A stretch of 64,000 bases of DNA from Plastoroseomonas hellenica (GTDB lineage Bacteria; Pseudomonadota; Alphaproteobacteria; Acetobacterales; Acetobacteraceae). Location of the stretch: positions 43,553 to 107,552 of the forward strand of contig NZ_JAAGBB010000025.1 in assembly GCF_018129085.1 (NCBI RefSeq). The letters run 5' to 3'. Positions 33,821-42,286 of this stretch are shown one piece after another. The position numbers and the translations under genes are program-made. Position 1 is the first letter of the stretch, and every line of letters starts with the position of its first letter. The notes under the pieces were generated by a model. That model worked only from the letters and a program-made list of their open reading frames with translations, did no database searches and was not told the origin of the DNA.

Positions 33821-35229
33821 GTGCATTGGCGGGACTGGAGGCCGAGGCCCGGCGGCAGCTCGAGCTGCTCGAATACCCACGGCAGCCCTGGTTGCCCTCG
33901 CGCGCGGATGACGCGCTCGATGTCGCCATCGTCGGCGCCGGCCAGACCGGCCTCGCCACCGCTTTCGGGCTGCGGCGGGAGCGGGTGAAAAGCGTCGCGA
34001 TCTTCGACCGCGCCGCGCCGGGCGGCACCGGCGTCTGGACGACCTTCGCCCGGATGCGGACGCTCCGCACGCCGAAGCATGTCAGCGGCCCCGATCTCGG
34101 CGTACCCGCCTTGACGCCGCGCGCCTACTTCGAAGCGCGCGACGGGGCGGAGGCCTGGGAAGCGCTGCACAAGATCGGCCGCGAAGACTGGCAGCGCTAC
34201 CTCGACTGGTATGCCGGCACCCTGGCGCTGCCGGTCCGCCACGAGCACCTGCTGGATAGCATCGGGCATGACGCAGCCTCGGACCTGCTGCTGCTGCGTT
34301 TCACGACGCCGCAGGGCCAGCAGACCATCCGGGCGCGCAAGCTGGTGCTGGCGACCGGGATGGACGGCACCGGCGCCTGGTCCATCCCCGCCCCCTTCGA
34401 CGCATTGCCGGCAGCCCGCGTCTCCCACACCTCCGGCCCCGTCGATTTCGCGGCGCTCAACAGGCAGCGCGTCATCGTGGTGGGCGCCGGGGCGAGTGCC
34501 TTCGACAACCTGGCGACCGCGCTGGAAGCCGGCGCCGCCTCCGCCACCATGCTGGTACGCCGCCGCCGGATGCCGCGGGTCAATCCCTTCCGCTGGATGG
34601 AGCAGTCGGGCTTCCTCGGCCAATTCCACGCCCTGCCCGATGCGCTGAAGTGGCGGATGATGCGGCACATCTTCGACCTCAATCAGCCGCCGCCGCAGGA
34701 AAGCTGGGACCGGGTCGCTGATGATCCGCGCTTCGCCCTGCACATGGGCAGCCCGGTGGCGTCAGCGCGGATGGAGGGCGGCGAGGTGGTGCTGGAGACG
34801 CCGCAGGGCGCGCATCGCGCGGACCACGTCATCATCGGCACCGGCACCGCCTTCGACCTGGCGCTGCGGCCGGAGCTTGCGGCGATCGCGCCCCATATCC
34901 TGCTCTGGCGCGACGCCTTCACGCCGCCGGAGGGCGAGGCGCATCCGATCCTCGGCGCCTGCCCCTATCTCGATGCCGGCTTCACCTTCCGGGAGAGGGC
35001 GCCGGGCGCGGCGCCTTTCCTGCGCCACATCCATTTCATGGGTTATGGCGCCACGCCATCGATGGGCCTCTCCGGCGCCTCGATCAGCGGCATGAAATAC
35101 GGCGTGCCGCGCCTGGTGGACGGGATCTGCCGCGCCCTCTGGCTCGATGATGCGGACCGGCACGTCGAATCCCTGCTGGCCTACGACACCCCCGAACTGA
35201 CCCGGGAGATCCCGCAGGAGCTGCCATAG
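33817..35229 (+). CDS. FAD/NAD(P)-binding oxidoreductase (flavin monooxygenase-like), TTG start
   Basis: 470-residue flavoprotein. FAD loop VAIVGAGQTGLATAFG at about residue 40, second dinucleotide loop VIVVGAGASAFDNLAT at about 220, and LVLATGMDGTGAW between. The Baeyer-Villiger/FMO fingerprint FxGxxxH is not seen, so it is named only at family level. The start is TTG 33817, with GGGGAG 7 nt before, giving a 4-bp TTGA overlap with xdhB. It is therefore translationally coupled to xanthine dehydrogenase and may act on its product, a rare arrangement to my knowledge. Confidence 0.83.
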   Translation: MSALAGLEAEARRQLELLEYPRQPWLPSRADDALDVAIVGAGQTGLATAFGLRRERVKSVAIFDRAAPGGTGVWTTFARMRTLRTPKHVSGPDLGVPALTPRAYFEARDGAEAWEALHKIGREDWQRYLDWYAGTLALPVRHEHLLDSIGHDAASDLLLLRFTTPQGQQTIRARKLVLATGMDGTGAWSIPAPFDALPAARVSHTSGPVDFAALNRQRVIVVGAGASAFDNLATALEAGAASATMLVRRRRMPRVNPFRWMEQSGFLGQFHALPDALKWRMMRHIFDLNQPPPQESWDRVADDPRFALHMGSPVASARMEGGEVVLETPQGAHRADHVIIGTGTAFDLALRPELAAIAPHILLWRDAFTPPEGEAHPILGACPYLDAGFTFRERAPGAAPFLRHIHFMGYGATPSMGLSGASISGMKYGVPRLVDGICRALWLDDADRHVESLLAYDTPELTREIPQELP

Positions 35230-35301
35230 GCCGGTGGGATTGGCGTCCAGGCCGGGGAGCAGGCAGACTCTCCCCGAGATGGCATCCAGGGATCCGATCG
35301 C

Positions 35302-35985
35302 GTGCGGCTGCTGATCATCGAGGACGATGCCGCGACCGCCGACTACCTCGCCAAGGGCTTTTCCGAGGAAGGGCTGGTGGTCGACGTCGCGCGCAACGGC
35401 AAAGACGGGCTGTTCCTCGCCCTCAACGAGCCCTTCGACGTCATCGTCACCGACCGCATGCTGCCGGGGCCGGACGGGCTCGCCATCCTGCGCGCGCTCC
35501 GCGCCTCCGGTATCGCGACGCCGGTGCTGATGCTGACCGCACTCGGTGAGGTCGACCGCAAGGTGGAAGGGCTGGAAGCCGGTGCGGACGACTACCTCGC
35601 GAAACCCTTCGCCTTCGCCGAGCTGCGCGCCCGCGTCCGGGCGCTCGCGCGCCGCCCGGCCGCGCAGGCCGAGCCGACCGAGCTCGCGGTCGGCGACCTG
35701 CGCATGGACCTGCTGCGCCGGGTGGTGACGCGCGGCGCGCGCGAGGTCGAGCTGCTGCCGACCGAGTTCCGGCTGCTCGAATACATGCTGCGCCATCCGG
35801 GCCAGGTGCTGACCCGCACCATGCTGCTGGAGAAGGTCTGGGACTTTTCCTTCGATCCCACCACCAATGTCGTCGACGTGCATGTCAGCCGCCTGCGCCG
35901 CAAGCTCGAAGCCGGGGGCGAGGCGCCGATGATCCGCACCGTGCGCGGGGCAGGCTACATGCTCTCCGCACCCGCACCCGCCTGA
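35302..35985 (+). CDS. OmpR-family response regulator
   Basis: 227 residues. Receiver domain with acidic pocket IIEDDAATA, phosphoacceptor Asp51 in VTDRMLPGPDG, and Lys101 in DYLAKPF. C-terminal winged helix VELLPTEFRLLEYMLRHPGQVLTRTMLLEKVW ... VDVHVSRLRRKLE. GTG start at 35302. It overlaps the sensor kinase (TGATG). The order regulator-kinase-Do protease suggests envelope-stress sensing. Confidence 0.95.
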   Translation: MRLLIIEDDAATADYLAKGFSEEGLVVDVARNGKDGLFLALNEPFDVIVTDRMLPGPDGLAILRALRASGIATPVLMLTALGEVDRKVEGLEAGADDYLAKPFAFAELRARVRALARRPAAQAEPTELAVGDLRMDLLRRVVTRGAREVELLPTEFRLLEYMLRHPGQVLTRTMLLEKVWDFSFDPTTNVVDVHVSRLRRKLEAGGEAPMIRTVRGAGYMLSAPAPA

Positions 35986-37313
35986 TGAACCCGCTGCGCA
36001 GCTTCGCGCCGCGCATGGCGCTCGCCATCGCGGCGGTGGTGCTGGTCACCTCGATCCTCGGCGCCGGCTGGGGCTGGCTCAGGGCGCGGGATGCGCTGCG
36101 CCAGCAGCTCGATCTCGTGCTCGCCGCCGAGGCGGAAGGGCTGCTCCGCGACTACGAGACGTATGGCTTGCGCGGCCTCGCCGAAGCCGCGGAGATCTAT
36201 GCGCGCCGGCGCGGGCCGCTGCATGTGCTGCTGCAGACGCTGGACGGGCGCGCCGTCGCCGGCAGCCTGCCATCGCCCCCGGGCGCGCTGCGTGGCTACA
36301 CGACGCTGCCGGCGACGGAGGCGGCCGCACCGCTCAGGGCGCTCGGCGCCATCCTGCCGGGGGGCGTCAACCTGATCGTCGCCTCCGACCTCACCTCCGT
36401 CGACCGCGCCGCCTATGCGCTCGCCTGGGCGCCGCCGATCGCGGGTGGGCTCGCGGCGCTGCTGGCGCTCGGCCTCGGCTTCCTGCTGGCCCGCGGGCTG
36501 GAGCGTCGGCTGGCGGGCGTCAGCACCGCAGCCCAGGCGGTGATGGCGGGCGACCTGACGCGGCGCCTGCCGGAGAGCGGCCGCGGCGACGAGTTCGACC
36601 GGCTCGCCGCCACCATCAACGCCATGCTGGCGCGCATCGAGACGCTGGTCGCCGAGGTGCGCCAGGTCACCGACGATATCGCGCATGACCTGCGCTCGCC
36701 GCTGTCCCGGCTGCGGCAGCGTCTGGAAGCGGCGCTCGCCCGGGCGCGCGAGCCGGAGGCCGATGCCGCGGCGCTGGAGGAGACGCTCGCCGAGCTCGAC
36801 CAGGTCCTGGCGACCTTCGCGGCGCTGCTGCGCATTGCGCGCGCCGAGGCCGGCACCGGCCGGGAAGGTTTCTCGACGATCGACCTCTCGACGCTGGTCG
36901 CCGAGGTGGCGGACGTCTATGCGCCGGCCGCCGAGGAGGCCGGGCGCCCGATCGCGACCGAGATCGCGCCGGGCCAGCAGGTGACGGGCAGCGCGCCGCT
37001 GCTGCGCCAGGCACTGGCCAACCTGCTGGACAATGCGCTGAGCCACGGGGCCGGGCCGATCCGGGTCGCCCTGCGGCCGGGCGGCATCCTGGAGGTCAGT
37101 GACCAGGGCCCCGGCATCCCGCCCGAGGAGCGGGAGAAGGTCATGCGCCGCTTCTACCGCCTGGACCGCAGCCGGGGCACACCCGGCACCGGGCTCGGCC
37201 TCTCCCTCGCCGCCGCGGTCGCCCGGCTGCATGGCGGCAGGCTGGTGCTGCGGGACGGGCCGGACGGGCGCGGCCTGGCGGCGGTGCTGGAGCTGCCATA
37301 CGCGGCTGCATGA
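35985..37313 (+). CDS. Membrane sensor histidine kinase
   Basis: 442 residues: TM helix 1 (about 11-32), periplasmic sensor of about 115 residues, TM helix 2 (about 147-170), HAMP (about 170-222), dimerisation domain with His234 in TDDIAHDLRSPLSRLR, then HATPase with N box LLDNALSHG, G1 DQGPGIP and G2 GTGLGLSLA. Partner of the regulator directly upstream. The periplasmic domain resembles no ligand-specific family that I recognise. Confidence 0.94.
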   Translation: MNPLRSFAPRMALAIAAVVLVTSILGAGWGWLRARDALRQQLDLVLAAEAEGLLRDYETYGLRGLAEAAEIYARRRGPLHVLLQTLDGRAVAGSLPSPPGALRGYTTLPATEAAAPLRALGAILPGGVNLIVASDLTSVDRAAYALAWAPPIAGGLAALLALGLGFLLARGLERRLAGVSTAAQAVMAGDLTRRLPESGRGDEFDRLAATINAMLARIETLVAEVRQVTDDIAHDLRSPLSRLRQRLEAALARAREPEADAAALEETLAELDQVLATFAALLRIARAEAGTGREGFSTIDLSTLVAEVADVYAPAAEEAGRPIATEIAPGQQVTGSAPLLRQALANLLDNALSHGAGPIRVALRPGGILEVSDQGPGIPPEEREKVMRRFYRLDRSRGTPGTGLGLSLAAAVARLHGGRLVLRDGPDGRGLAAVLELPYAAA

Positions 37314-37432
37314 GGACGGCGGTCGGATTCTGAAAATTCCATCATGTTCCCGTCGGCGAACCTCCACCGGTGCCGTCCGACATTCGGGGCCTAGGCGGGG
37401 CTCCTTCCGCCGCGGCAACAGGAATCAGGTCC

Positions 37433-38965
37433 ATGATGCTTTCGCCCAAACATCGTCGCGGCGCGGCCCTTGGTGCCATGCTGCTGGTCGGCACCGCGCT
37501 GTCCGGCTTCGCCGGCTGGCTGGCGGTGCCCGCCTTCGCGCAAGGCCAGCCGCAGGCTCAGGCCGCCGCCCCGGCCGTGACGGCCCCGGCGCTGCCGCTG
37601 CCGGGCTTCGCCGACCTCGTCGCGCGGGTGCAGCCCGCTGTCGTCACCATCACCGCGACTGAGCGCGTGCAGGCCGACCGCGTCGCCTCCCCCTTCCCGG
37701 AAGGCTCCCAGCAGGACCGGATGTTCCGCCGCTATTTCGGCGAGCAGGGCGGCGAACGGGCGCCGGCGCGGCAGATGCAGGCGCTCGGCTCCGGCTTCAT
37801 CATCGATGCCGAGGGCCACATCGTCACCAACAACCACGTGGTGGATGGCGCGACCCAGGTGAAGGTCACCCTTGATGACGGGCGCGAGCTGCAGGCCCGC
37901 GTCATCGGGCGCGACCAGCGTACCGACCTCGCGCTTCTGAAGGTGGAGGCCGGCGCGCCGCTGCCCTTCCTGAACCTCGGCAATTCCGACCAGGCGCGGC
38001 CCGGCGACTGGGTGGTCGCGGTCGGCAACCCCTTCGGGCTCGGCGGCACGGTGACGGCCGGCATCGTCTCGGCGCGCGGGCGCGACATCCATAGCGGGCC
38101 CTATGACGACTTCCTGCAGATCGACGCGCCGATCAACCGCGGCAATTCCGGTGGCCCGCTCTTCGGCCTCGACGGCTCCGTCATCGGCGTGAACACCGCG
38201 ATCTTCAGCCCCTCGGGCGGGTCGATCGGCATCGGCTTCGCGATCCCGTCCAACCTGGTGCGCAACGTCGTCGCGCAGCTCCAGCAGAATGGCCGGGTCG
38301 AGCGTGGCTTCCTCGGCGCCAGCACCCAGCCGGTCGACGCCGCGATGGCGCGCGCCCTGCGCCTGGCGCGGCCGGAAGGCGCCCTGGTCGCCCAGGTGGA
38401 GCCCGACAGCCCCGCCTCCCGCGCCGGCCTCAGGCCCGGCGACGTGGTGACCGCGATCGGCGAGACGCCGGTGCGGAGCCCGCGCGACCTGGCGCGCGCG
38501 GTCGGTGACCTCAGGACCGGCACGGAGACGACGCTGACCACGCGCCGCGACGGGCAGGAGACGCGGCTGCAGGTGCGGCTGGCCGCCCTGCAGGAGCGGC
38601 AGACCGCCCAGGCCGAGGAAGGCGGCGGCAAGGGCCAGGATCGTGGCCGCCTCGGCTTCGTGCTGGGCACGGTCCAGGAAGCGCTGCAAGCGGACGTCCC
38701 GCTGCCGCGCGGCACCCAGGGTGCGGTCGTCGCCGATGTGCGCCCGAACAGCCCGGCGGCGGAGGCAGGGCTGCGCCCGGCCGACATCATCACCGCGGTC
38801 GGCGGCCAGGAGGTGCGCAGCCCTGAACAGGCCGCCACCGCCATCCGACAGGCTCTGCAGACCAATGGCGGCGCCGTGGCGCTGCGGCTGCTGCGGAACG
38901 GCGAACAGGCCTTCGTCGCGGTGCAGGCCCCCGCCGACGCGCCCCGCGGCGGCGGCCAGGGCTGA
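37433..38965 (+). CDS. Do-like (DegP/DegQ family) periplasmic serine protease
   Basis: 510 residues. Signal peptide (to about AFAQ, residue 37), trypsin-like domain with triad His135 (NNHVV), Asp165 (RTDLALLK) and Ser239 (GNSGGPLF), then two PDZ domains (about 270-370 and 400-500), both with the GLRPGD/ADI binding loop. ATG 37433 or 37436. It lies 119 bp behind the two-component system and is closed by a strong terminator. Predicted to degrade or refold damaged envelope proteins. Confidence 0.93.
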   Translation: MMLSPKHRRGAALGAMLLVGTALSGFAGWLAVPAFAQGQPQAQAAAPAVTAPALPLPGFADLVARVQPAVVTITATERVQADRVASPFPEGSQQDRMFRRYFGEQGGERAPARQMQALGSGFIIDAEGHIVTNNHVVDGATQVKVTLDDGRELQARVIGRDQRTDLALLKVEAGAPLPFLNLGNSDQARPGDWVVAVGNPFGLGGTVTAGIVSARGRDIHSGPYDDFLQIDAPINRGNSGGPLFGLDGSVIGVNTAIFSPSGGSIGIGFAIPSNLVRNVVAQLQQNGRVERGFLGASTQPVDAAMARALRLARPEGALVAQVEPDSPASRAGLRPGDVVTAIGETPVRSPRDLARAVGDLRTGTETTLTTRRDGQETRLQVRLAALQERQTAQAEEGGGKGQDRGRLGFVLGTVQEALQADVPLPRGTQGAVVADVRPNSPAAEAGLRPADIITAVGGQEVRSPEQAATAIRQALQTNGGAVALRLLRNGEQAFVAVQAPADAPRGGGQG

Positions 38966-39030
38966 CGCCACAGGATCGATACAGGCGGCGGCGGGGAGGG
39001 CCTCGGCCTCTCCGCCGCTGGCGCGGACAA

Positions 39031-39070
39031 GAAAACGGCCATGTCGCCCATCGGGGACATGGCCGTTTTC
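39031..39070. terminator. Strong bidirectional intrinsic terminator after the Do-like protease
   Basis: A perfect 15-bp inverted repeat, GAAAACGGCCATGTC (39031-39045) and GACATGGCCGTTTTC (39056-39070), with a 10-nt loop that can add three more pairs (CCC/GGG). The arms end in an A-run and a T-run, as in bidirectional intrinsic terminators. It lies 65 bp after the protease stop. Confidence 0.88.
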
Positions 39071-39127
39071 ATGTCCATGCTCCGTCCGCGCGGTGATACT
39101 GGGCGTACCAGGTTCCGAGGGCCGATG

Positions 39128-39628
39128 ATGAGCGCATCCACGCCGCCGACCGTGCCACGGCGCCTGCCAAAGCGGCGCTACCACATGATCCTGCACGTGA
39201 TCCTGCTGGTGATCGCGCTGGTCGCGGCCGGCAGCGCGCTGGGCATGATCCTGGAGCATCGCCGCATCGCCGCGGTGGCGGTCCCCGCCGAAGGGCGCAT
39301 GACCGGCGCCTATCGCCAGGTGCGGACTACCGGCCGTGGGGCTTCGACGAGCTACTACCCGAATGTCAGCTTCCGGACCGCGGATGGGCGCGTCATCGTG
39401 GGACCGACCGTCGATGCCCTGTCCCTGCCGGAGATCCAGGCCGGACGCGTCGTACAGCTCCGCTACGATCCCGCCGATCCCTGGACCATCCGGCTGGCCG
39501 AGGCGCTGGCCGAGGGGCTCGGCATCGCGCCCTGGCTCCTCGGGGGCGCGGGCCTGCTGCTCGCGATCCCCGCGGTCTGGGGCCTGGTCACCGGGCGCGC
39601 GCTTGGCGTGAGGTCCCGACAGGCGTGA
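39128..39628 (+). CDS. DUF3592 domain-containing membrane protein
   Basis: 166 residues: a helix at 20-40 (HMILHVILLVIALVAAGSALG), a small beta-rich domain with YYPNVSFRTADGRVIVG and VVQLRYDPADPWTIRLAE, then a second helix near the C-terminus. The beta domain pattern (GxV...Y.P.V.F...G, then V.Y.P..P) is that of DUF3592. ATG 39128 is chosen over 39125 for its better spacing to GAGGG. It converges with the cytochrome b561 gene, overlapping it by 41 bp. Function unknown. Confidence 0.8.
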   Translation: MSASTPPTVPRRLPKRRYHMILHVILLVIALVAAGSALGMILEHRRIAAVAVPAEGRMTGAYRQVRTTGRGASTSYYPNVSFRTADGRVIVGPTVDALSLPEIQAGRVVQLRYDPADPWTIRLAEALAEGLGIAPWLLGGAGLLLAIPAVWGLVTGRALGVRSRQA

Positions 39629-40187
39629 TCGGTGCGGGCACCACCTGGCGCTGCGGCCAGGGCGCCATGCTGGCGAAGACGCCGTCGCGGCGGATCAGCG
39701 CGTGGACCAGTGCGGCGCCGAGATGCGCGAGGAAGGTCGCGAAGAGCAGATAGGCCAGCACGACATGCGCCCCGTGCAGCAGGGCGTAGAGCGGCGCGTC
39801 ATGCGGCGCGATCGGCGGCAGGTGGATCGGCCCGTAGAGCACGATCGGATAGCCGCCGGCCGACAGCATCGCCCAGCCGAGCAGCGGCATCACGGCCATC
39901 AGCACATAGAGCAGGATATGCGATCCCTTCGCCGCCAGCTTCTGCCAGCCCGGCATGTCCGCCGGCAGCGCCGGCGCCGGCTGCCGCAGCCGGTTGCCGA
40001 GGCGCAGCAGCACCAGCAGCAGGATCGCGATGCCGAGTGGCTTGTGGATGCCGACCAGCCACTCGTAGCGGCCGGAGACCGTCGTCACCATGCCGACGCC
40101 GATGAACAGCATGGCGAGCACCATCGCCGCCATCAGCCAATGCAGGACGCGCGCGAGCGCACCGAAGCCTTCGGTGGATCGGCTCAT
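39588..40187 (-). CDS. Cytochrome b561
   Basis: 199 residues, four membrane helices with heme-ligand histidines: RVLHWLMAAMV (helix 1), WLVGIHKPLGIAILL (helix 2), and HGAHVVLAYLLFATFLAHLGAALVH (helix 4). ATG 40187 overlaps the upstream catalase stop (ATGA), so the heme protein pair is co-translated. Cytochrome b561 passes quinol electrons; with SrpA-like catalases it may supply electrons for peroxide reduction. Confidence 0.92.
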   Translation of the reverse strand: MSRSTEGFGALARVLHWLMAAMVLAMLFIGVGMVTTVSGRYEWLVGIHKPLGIAILLLVLLRLGNRLRQPAPALPADMPGWQKLAAKGSHILLYVLMAVMPLLGWAMLSAGGYPIVLYGPIHLPPIAPHDAPLYALLHGAHVVLAYLLFATFLAHLGAALVHALIRRDGVFASMAPWPQRQVVPAPITPVGTSRQARAR

Positions 40188-41287
40188 GGCTGGTCTCCCG
40201 CATGCGGCATCGGCGTGGCGCCCACTTCGGCTGCGCGGCGATCGAAGGAATTGGCATAGGCCGCGGAGCGCGCGAGCAGGATCGGATCCGCCGAGGGCTC
40301 GATACCGGTCGGCAGCACCAGCGGATCGAAGTTGAGGTCGCGGCAGGGGCCGCCATCCTCGCTCTCCGCCTGCTGCACGACGAGGGTGCCGACCTCGATC
40401 TGCTGGCGATCGGCAGGCCAGGCGCGGGTCGGGTCATCCACGGGGTCGCCGGCTGCCGCCAGCGTCACCACCAGGCGCCAGCTCAGCGGCCCCTCGGCCA
40501 GGCGCCGTTCGAGATCCTGCGCCAGGAAATCGGGCCCGAGCCGCGCGAGTTCCTCGGGCGTCGATGGCGTCGCCGGCACCGTCGGCAGCAGCGACCAGCG
40601 CACGGCATGCCGCACGCCCTGCAAGTCCACGAAGCGGAAGGCATTCAGGCTGTTGTAGGTCTGGTCGGCGAAGCTCGCGGTCCAGGGCGCGCTCCGCGCC
40701 CATTGCGCGAAAGCCGCCGTTTCGGGATGCGCGGCGGCGAAGCGTTGCAGGGCCGCGGGGTCCGGCCTGCCGGTCGCGGGATCGATGCGCGTCGCCACGG
40801 CCTGCTCGTAGAAGGCTTGCGGGGTCGCGACCGCGAAGACCGGGGAGCTGTTCATGCCGCTTCGCCATTCCTGCCCGTCCGGCGTCGCGATGCGGATCGC
40901 AAGGCTGCGCACCCGGTTGACCGCATCGGGCGAACGCGGATCGCCGGTCGCGGTCGCGAAGCGGCCGATCACCGGATAGGGGCCGGCGACGAAGACGCGC
41001 GCCGTGGAGAGATGGGCGCCCTGGCCATTCGCTTCGAAGGCGCCGGTGAAGCAGATGCCCTTGGCATGGTTGCGGCGATAACCGGTGGGATCGCCGCCGC
41101 GCTGGCTCAGCGCATCGACGATGCGCGCCGGCGTCAGGCGATCCGGGCTCAGCCAGCCCCCGGCATAGGCGAAGCCGCCGGCGGTGCCGGCGAGGACGAC
41201 GCTGATGACGCCGAACCGTGCCAGCAGGCCGAGCGTCTGCCGCAACGGACGCCTCGGCGTCCCGGGCGGCTGGTAGGGGTCAGGCAT
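40184..41287 (-). CDS. Catalase-related peroxidase (SrpA-like), membrane-anchored
   Basis: 367 residues. One N-terminal hydrophobic helix (FGVISVVLAGTAGGFAYAGG) anchors or exports it. The catalase-fold core is minimal: RRNHAKGICFTGAF with the distal His, VRSLAIRI, and FADQTYNSLNAFRF; it lacks the long C-terminal extensions of monofunctional catalases. It is followed by cytochrome b561 with a 4-bp overlap, a recurrent pair. Likely a periplasm-facing peroxidase rather than a bulk catalase; this is an inference from topology and partner. Confidence 0.9.
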   Translation of the reverse strand: MPDPYQPPGTPRRPLRQTLGLLARFGVISVVLAGTAGGFAYAGGWLSPDRLTPARIVDALSQRGGDPTGYRRNHAKGICFTGAFEANGQGAHLSTARVFVAGPYPVIGRFATATGDPRSPDAVNRVRSLAIRIATPDGQEWRSGMNSSPVFAVATPQAFYEQAVATRIDPATGRPDPAALQRFAAAHPETAAFAQWARSAPWTASFADQTYNSLNAFRFVDLQGVRHAVRWSLLPTVPATPSTPEELARLGPDFLAQDLERRLAEGPLSWRLVVTLAAAGDPVDDPTRAWPADRQQIEVGTLVVQQAESEDGGPCRDLNFDPLVLPTGIEPSADPILLARSAAYANSFDRRAAEVGATPMPHAGDQP

Positions 41288-41456
41288 GGGCGCTCCCGAG
41301 CGGCTGCTCTTCCGGATACGCCAGGGGCAGCCGGCGGGTTACGCCCGGCCGCGCGATGGGCGCGTCCGGCATCTGGGCGATCGCGCCGCAGGCGGTAGAG
41401 CGGCGCATCATCCCTGTGCGCCATCTCACGCAGCGGCCATGCGCCGGTCACCGAGT

Positions 41457-41487
41457 TGACGGCGCCGTCAGCGCTTGCAACGCGCTG
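41457..41487 (-). terminator. Hairpins after the M15 peptidase gene
   Basis: A 14-bp palindrome TGACGGCGCCGTCA (41457-41470) is followed by CAGCGC/GCGCTG (41469-41474 with 41482-41487). They lie immediately after the stop of the minus-strand peptidase gene. No U-run follows, so the role as terminator is tentative. Confidence 0.45.
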
Positions 41488-42090
41488 TCACTCCGCTTCC
41501 TCCTCATAGTCGAAGCCGCCCTTCTTCGCCGGCGTGGAGGTCGTGATCCCCCGCGTGTCGAAATGCGTGAACTTCACGCCATAGGCCTTCACATAGCCGC
41601 GGTACTGGAAGAAGCAGCCAGCGATGACGCCGGCTTTGATCTGCTGCGGCAGCACGCCCATGGTGATCTTCTTGCCGGTGGAGAGCGTCTCCGTCACCCG
41701 GTTGAAGTAGATCGGCGAGAAGAACCACTTGCTGCATTCCCATTCGCGCAGCTTGGCCTTCACGGTGTCCGGCTTCACCCCGCTCACCTGGAAGTCCAGC
41801 GCCGAGAAGGCCTGGTGCGTGCTGCCGGGCGCACGCCCGGCATTCCCGGATTTCACCGGGTCGTTGTAGTCCTCCGACCGATAGGCGCTGATCAGCTTGA
41901 TGCTGGCCCCGAACTCGTCGCGCAGCACATCCAGCACCGCGATGGTCGGCGCGATGTTGTGCCAGAGCTTCTCCGGCGGCGGCGTGTTCAGCGGCCGGTA
42001 GCGCCCGACCAGCAGCTCCTTGTAGTTGAAGTGCTTCAGGCCAAGGCTGGCGACGAATTGCGCGAATTTGGGCTCGTCGAAACTCGGCAT
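41488..42090 (-). CDS. M15-family peptidase (D-Ala-D-Ala carboxypeptidase-like)
   Basis: 200 residues. The zinc-site pattern of M15/VanY-type peptidases is visible: SAYRSEDYN, then GSTHQAFSALDF with His92 and Asp99 as ligands, and a later FTHFDTRG giving the third His. No signal peptide is evident, which is unusual for a peptidoglycan enzyme; phage endolysin-like or cytosolic roles are alternatives. ATG 42090 follows GGGAG. Divergent from the LLM oxidoreductase. Confidence 0.8.
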   Translation of the reverse strand: MPSFDEPKFAQFVASLGLKHFNYKELLVGRYRPLNTPPPEKLWHNIAPTIAVLDVLRDEFGASIKLISAYRSEDYNDPVKSGNAGRAPGSTHQAFSALDFQVSGVKPDTVKAKLREWECSKWFFSPIYFNRVTETLSTGKKITMGVLPQQIKAGVIAGCFFQYRGYVKAYGVKFTHFDTRGITTSTPAKKGGFDYEEEAE

Positions 42091-42203
42091 GGCGGATCTC
42101 CCGGACGAGGCTTTTCGCCATTGTATCCCGAACGGAACATTACGATCTTTCGCATTGCCGTGAGTGCCTGACGGCCGCGCTGCAGCCGACAATGCCACCC
42201 AAT

Positions 42204-42215
42204 ATTGTTGACAAT
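42204..42215. promoter_or_regulatory. Candidate FCD-type GntR operator
   Basis: ATTGT-TG-ACAAT, a perfect 5-2-5 inverted repeat, matches the TTGTnnACAA form common for FadR/VanR-type GntR regulators. It lies 71 nt before the LLM oxidoreductase start, and a GntR (FCD) gene is the next gene downstream. Confidence 0.5.
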
Positions 42216-42286
42216 CTTTCGCAAGATCCTAGCGTCATGGCGACGCTGTGCCCGCCACGGCGCCGCGGCCCTGCCGGGAGATCGCC

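Noticed and set aside
42127..42144. GAACGGAACATTACG as another LacI-type operator
   Set aside because: Lacks the GGAACGTTCC core and symmetry; distant from the island.
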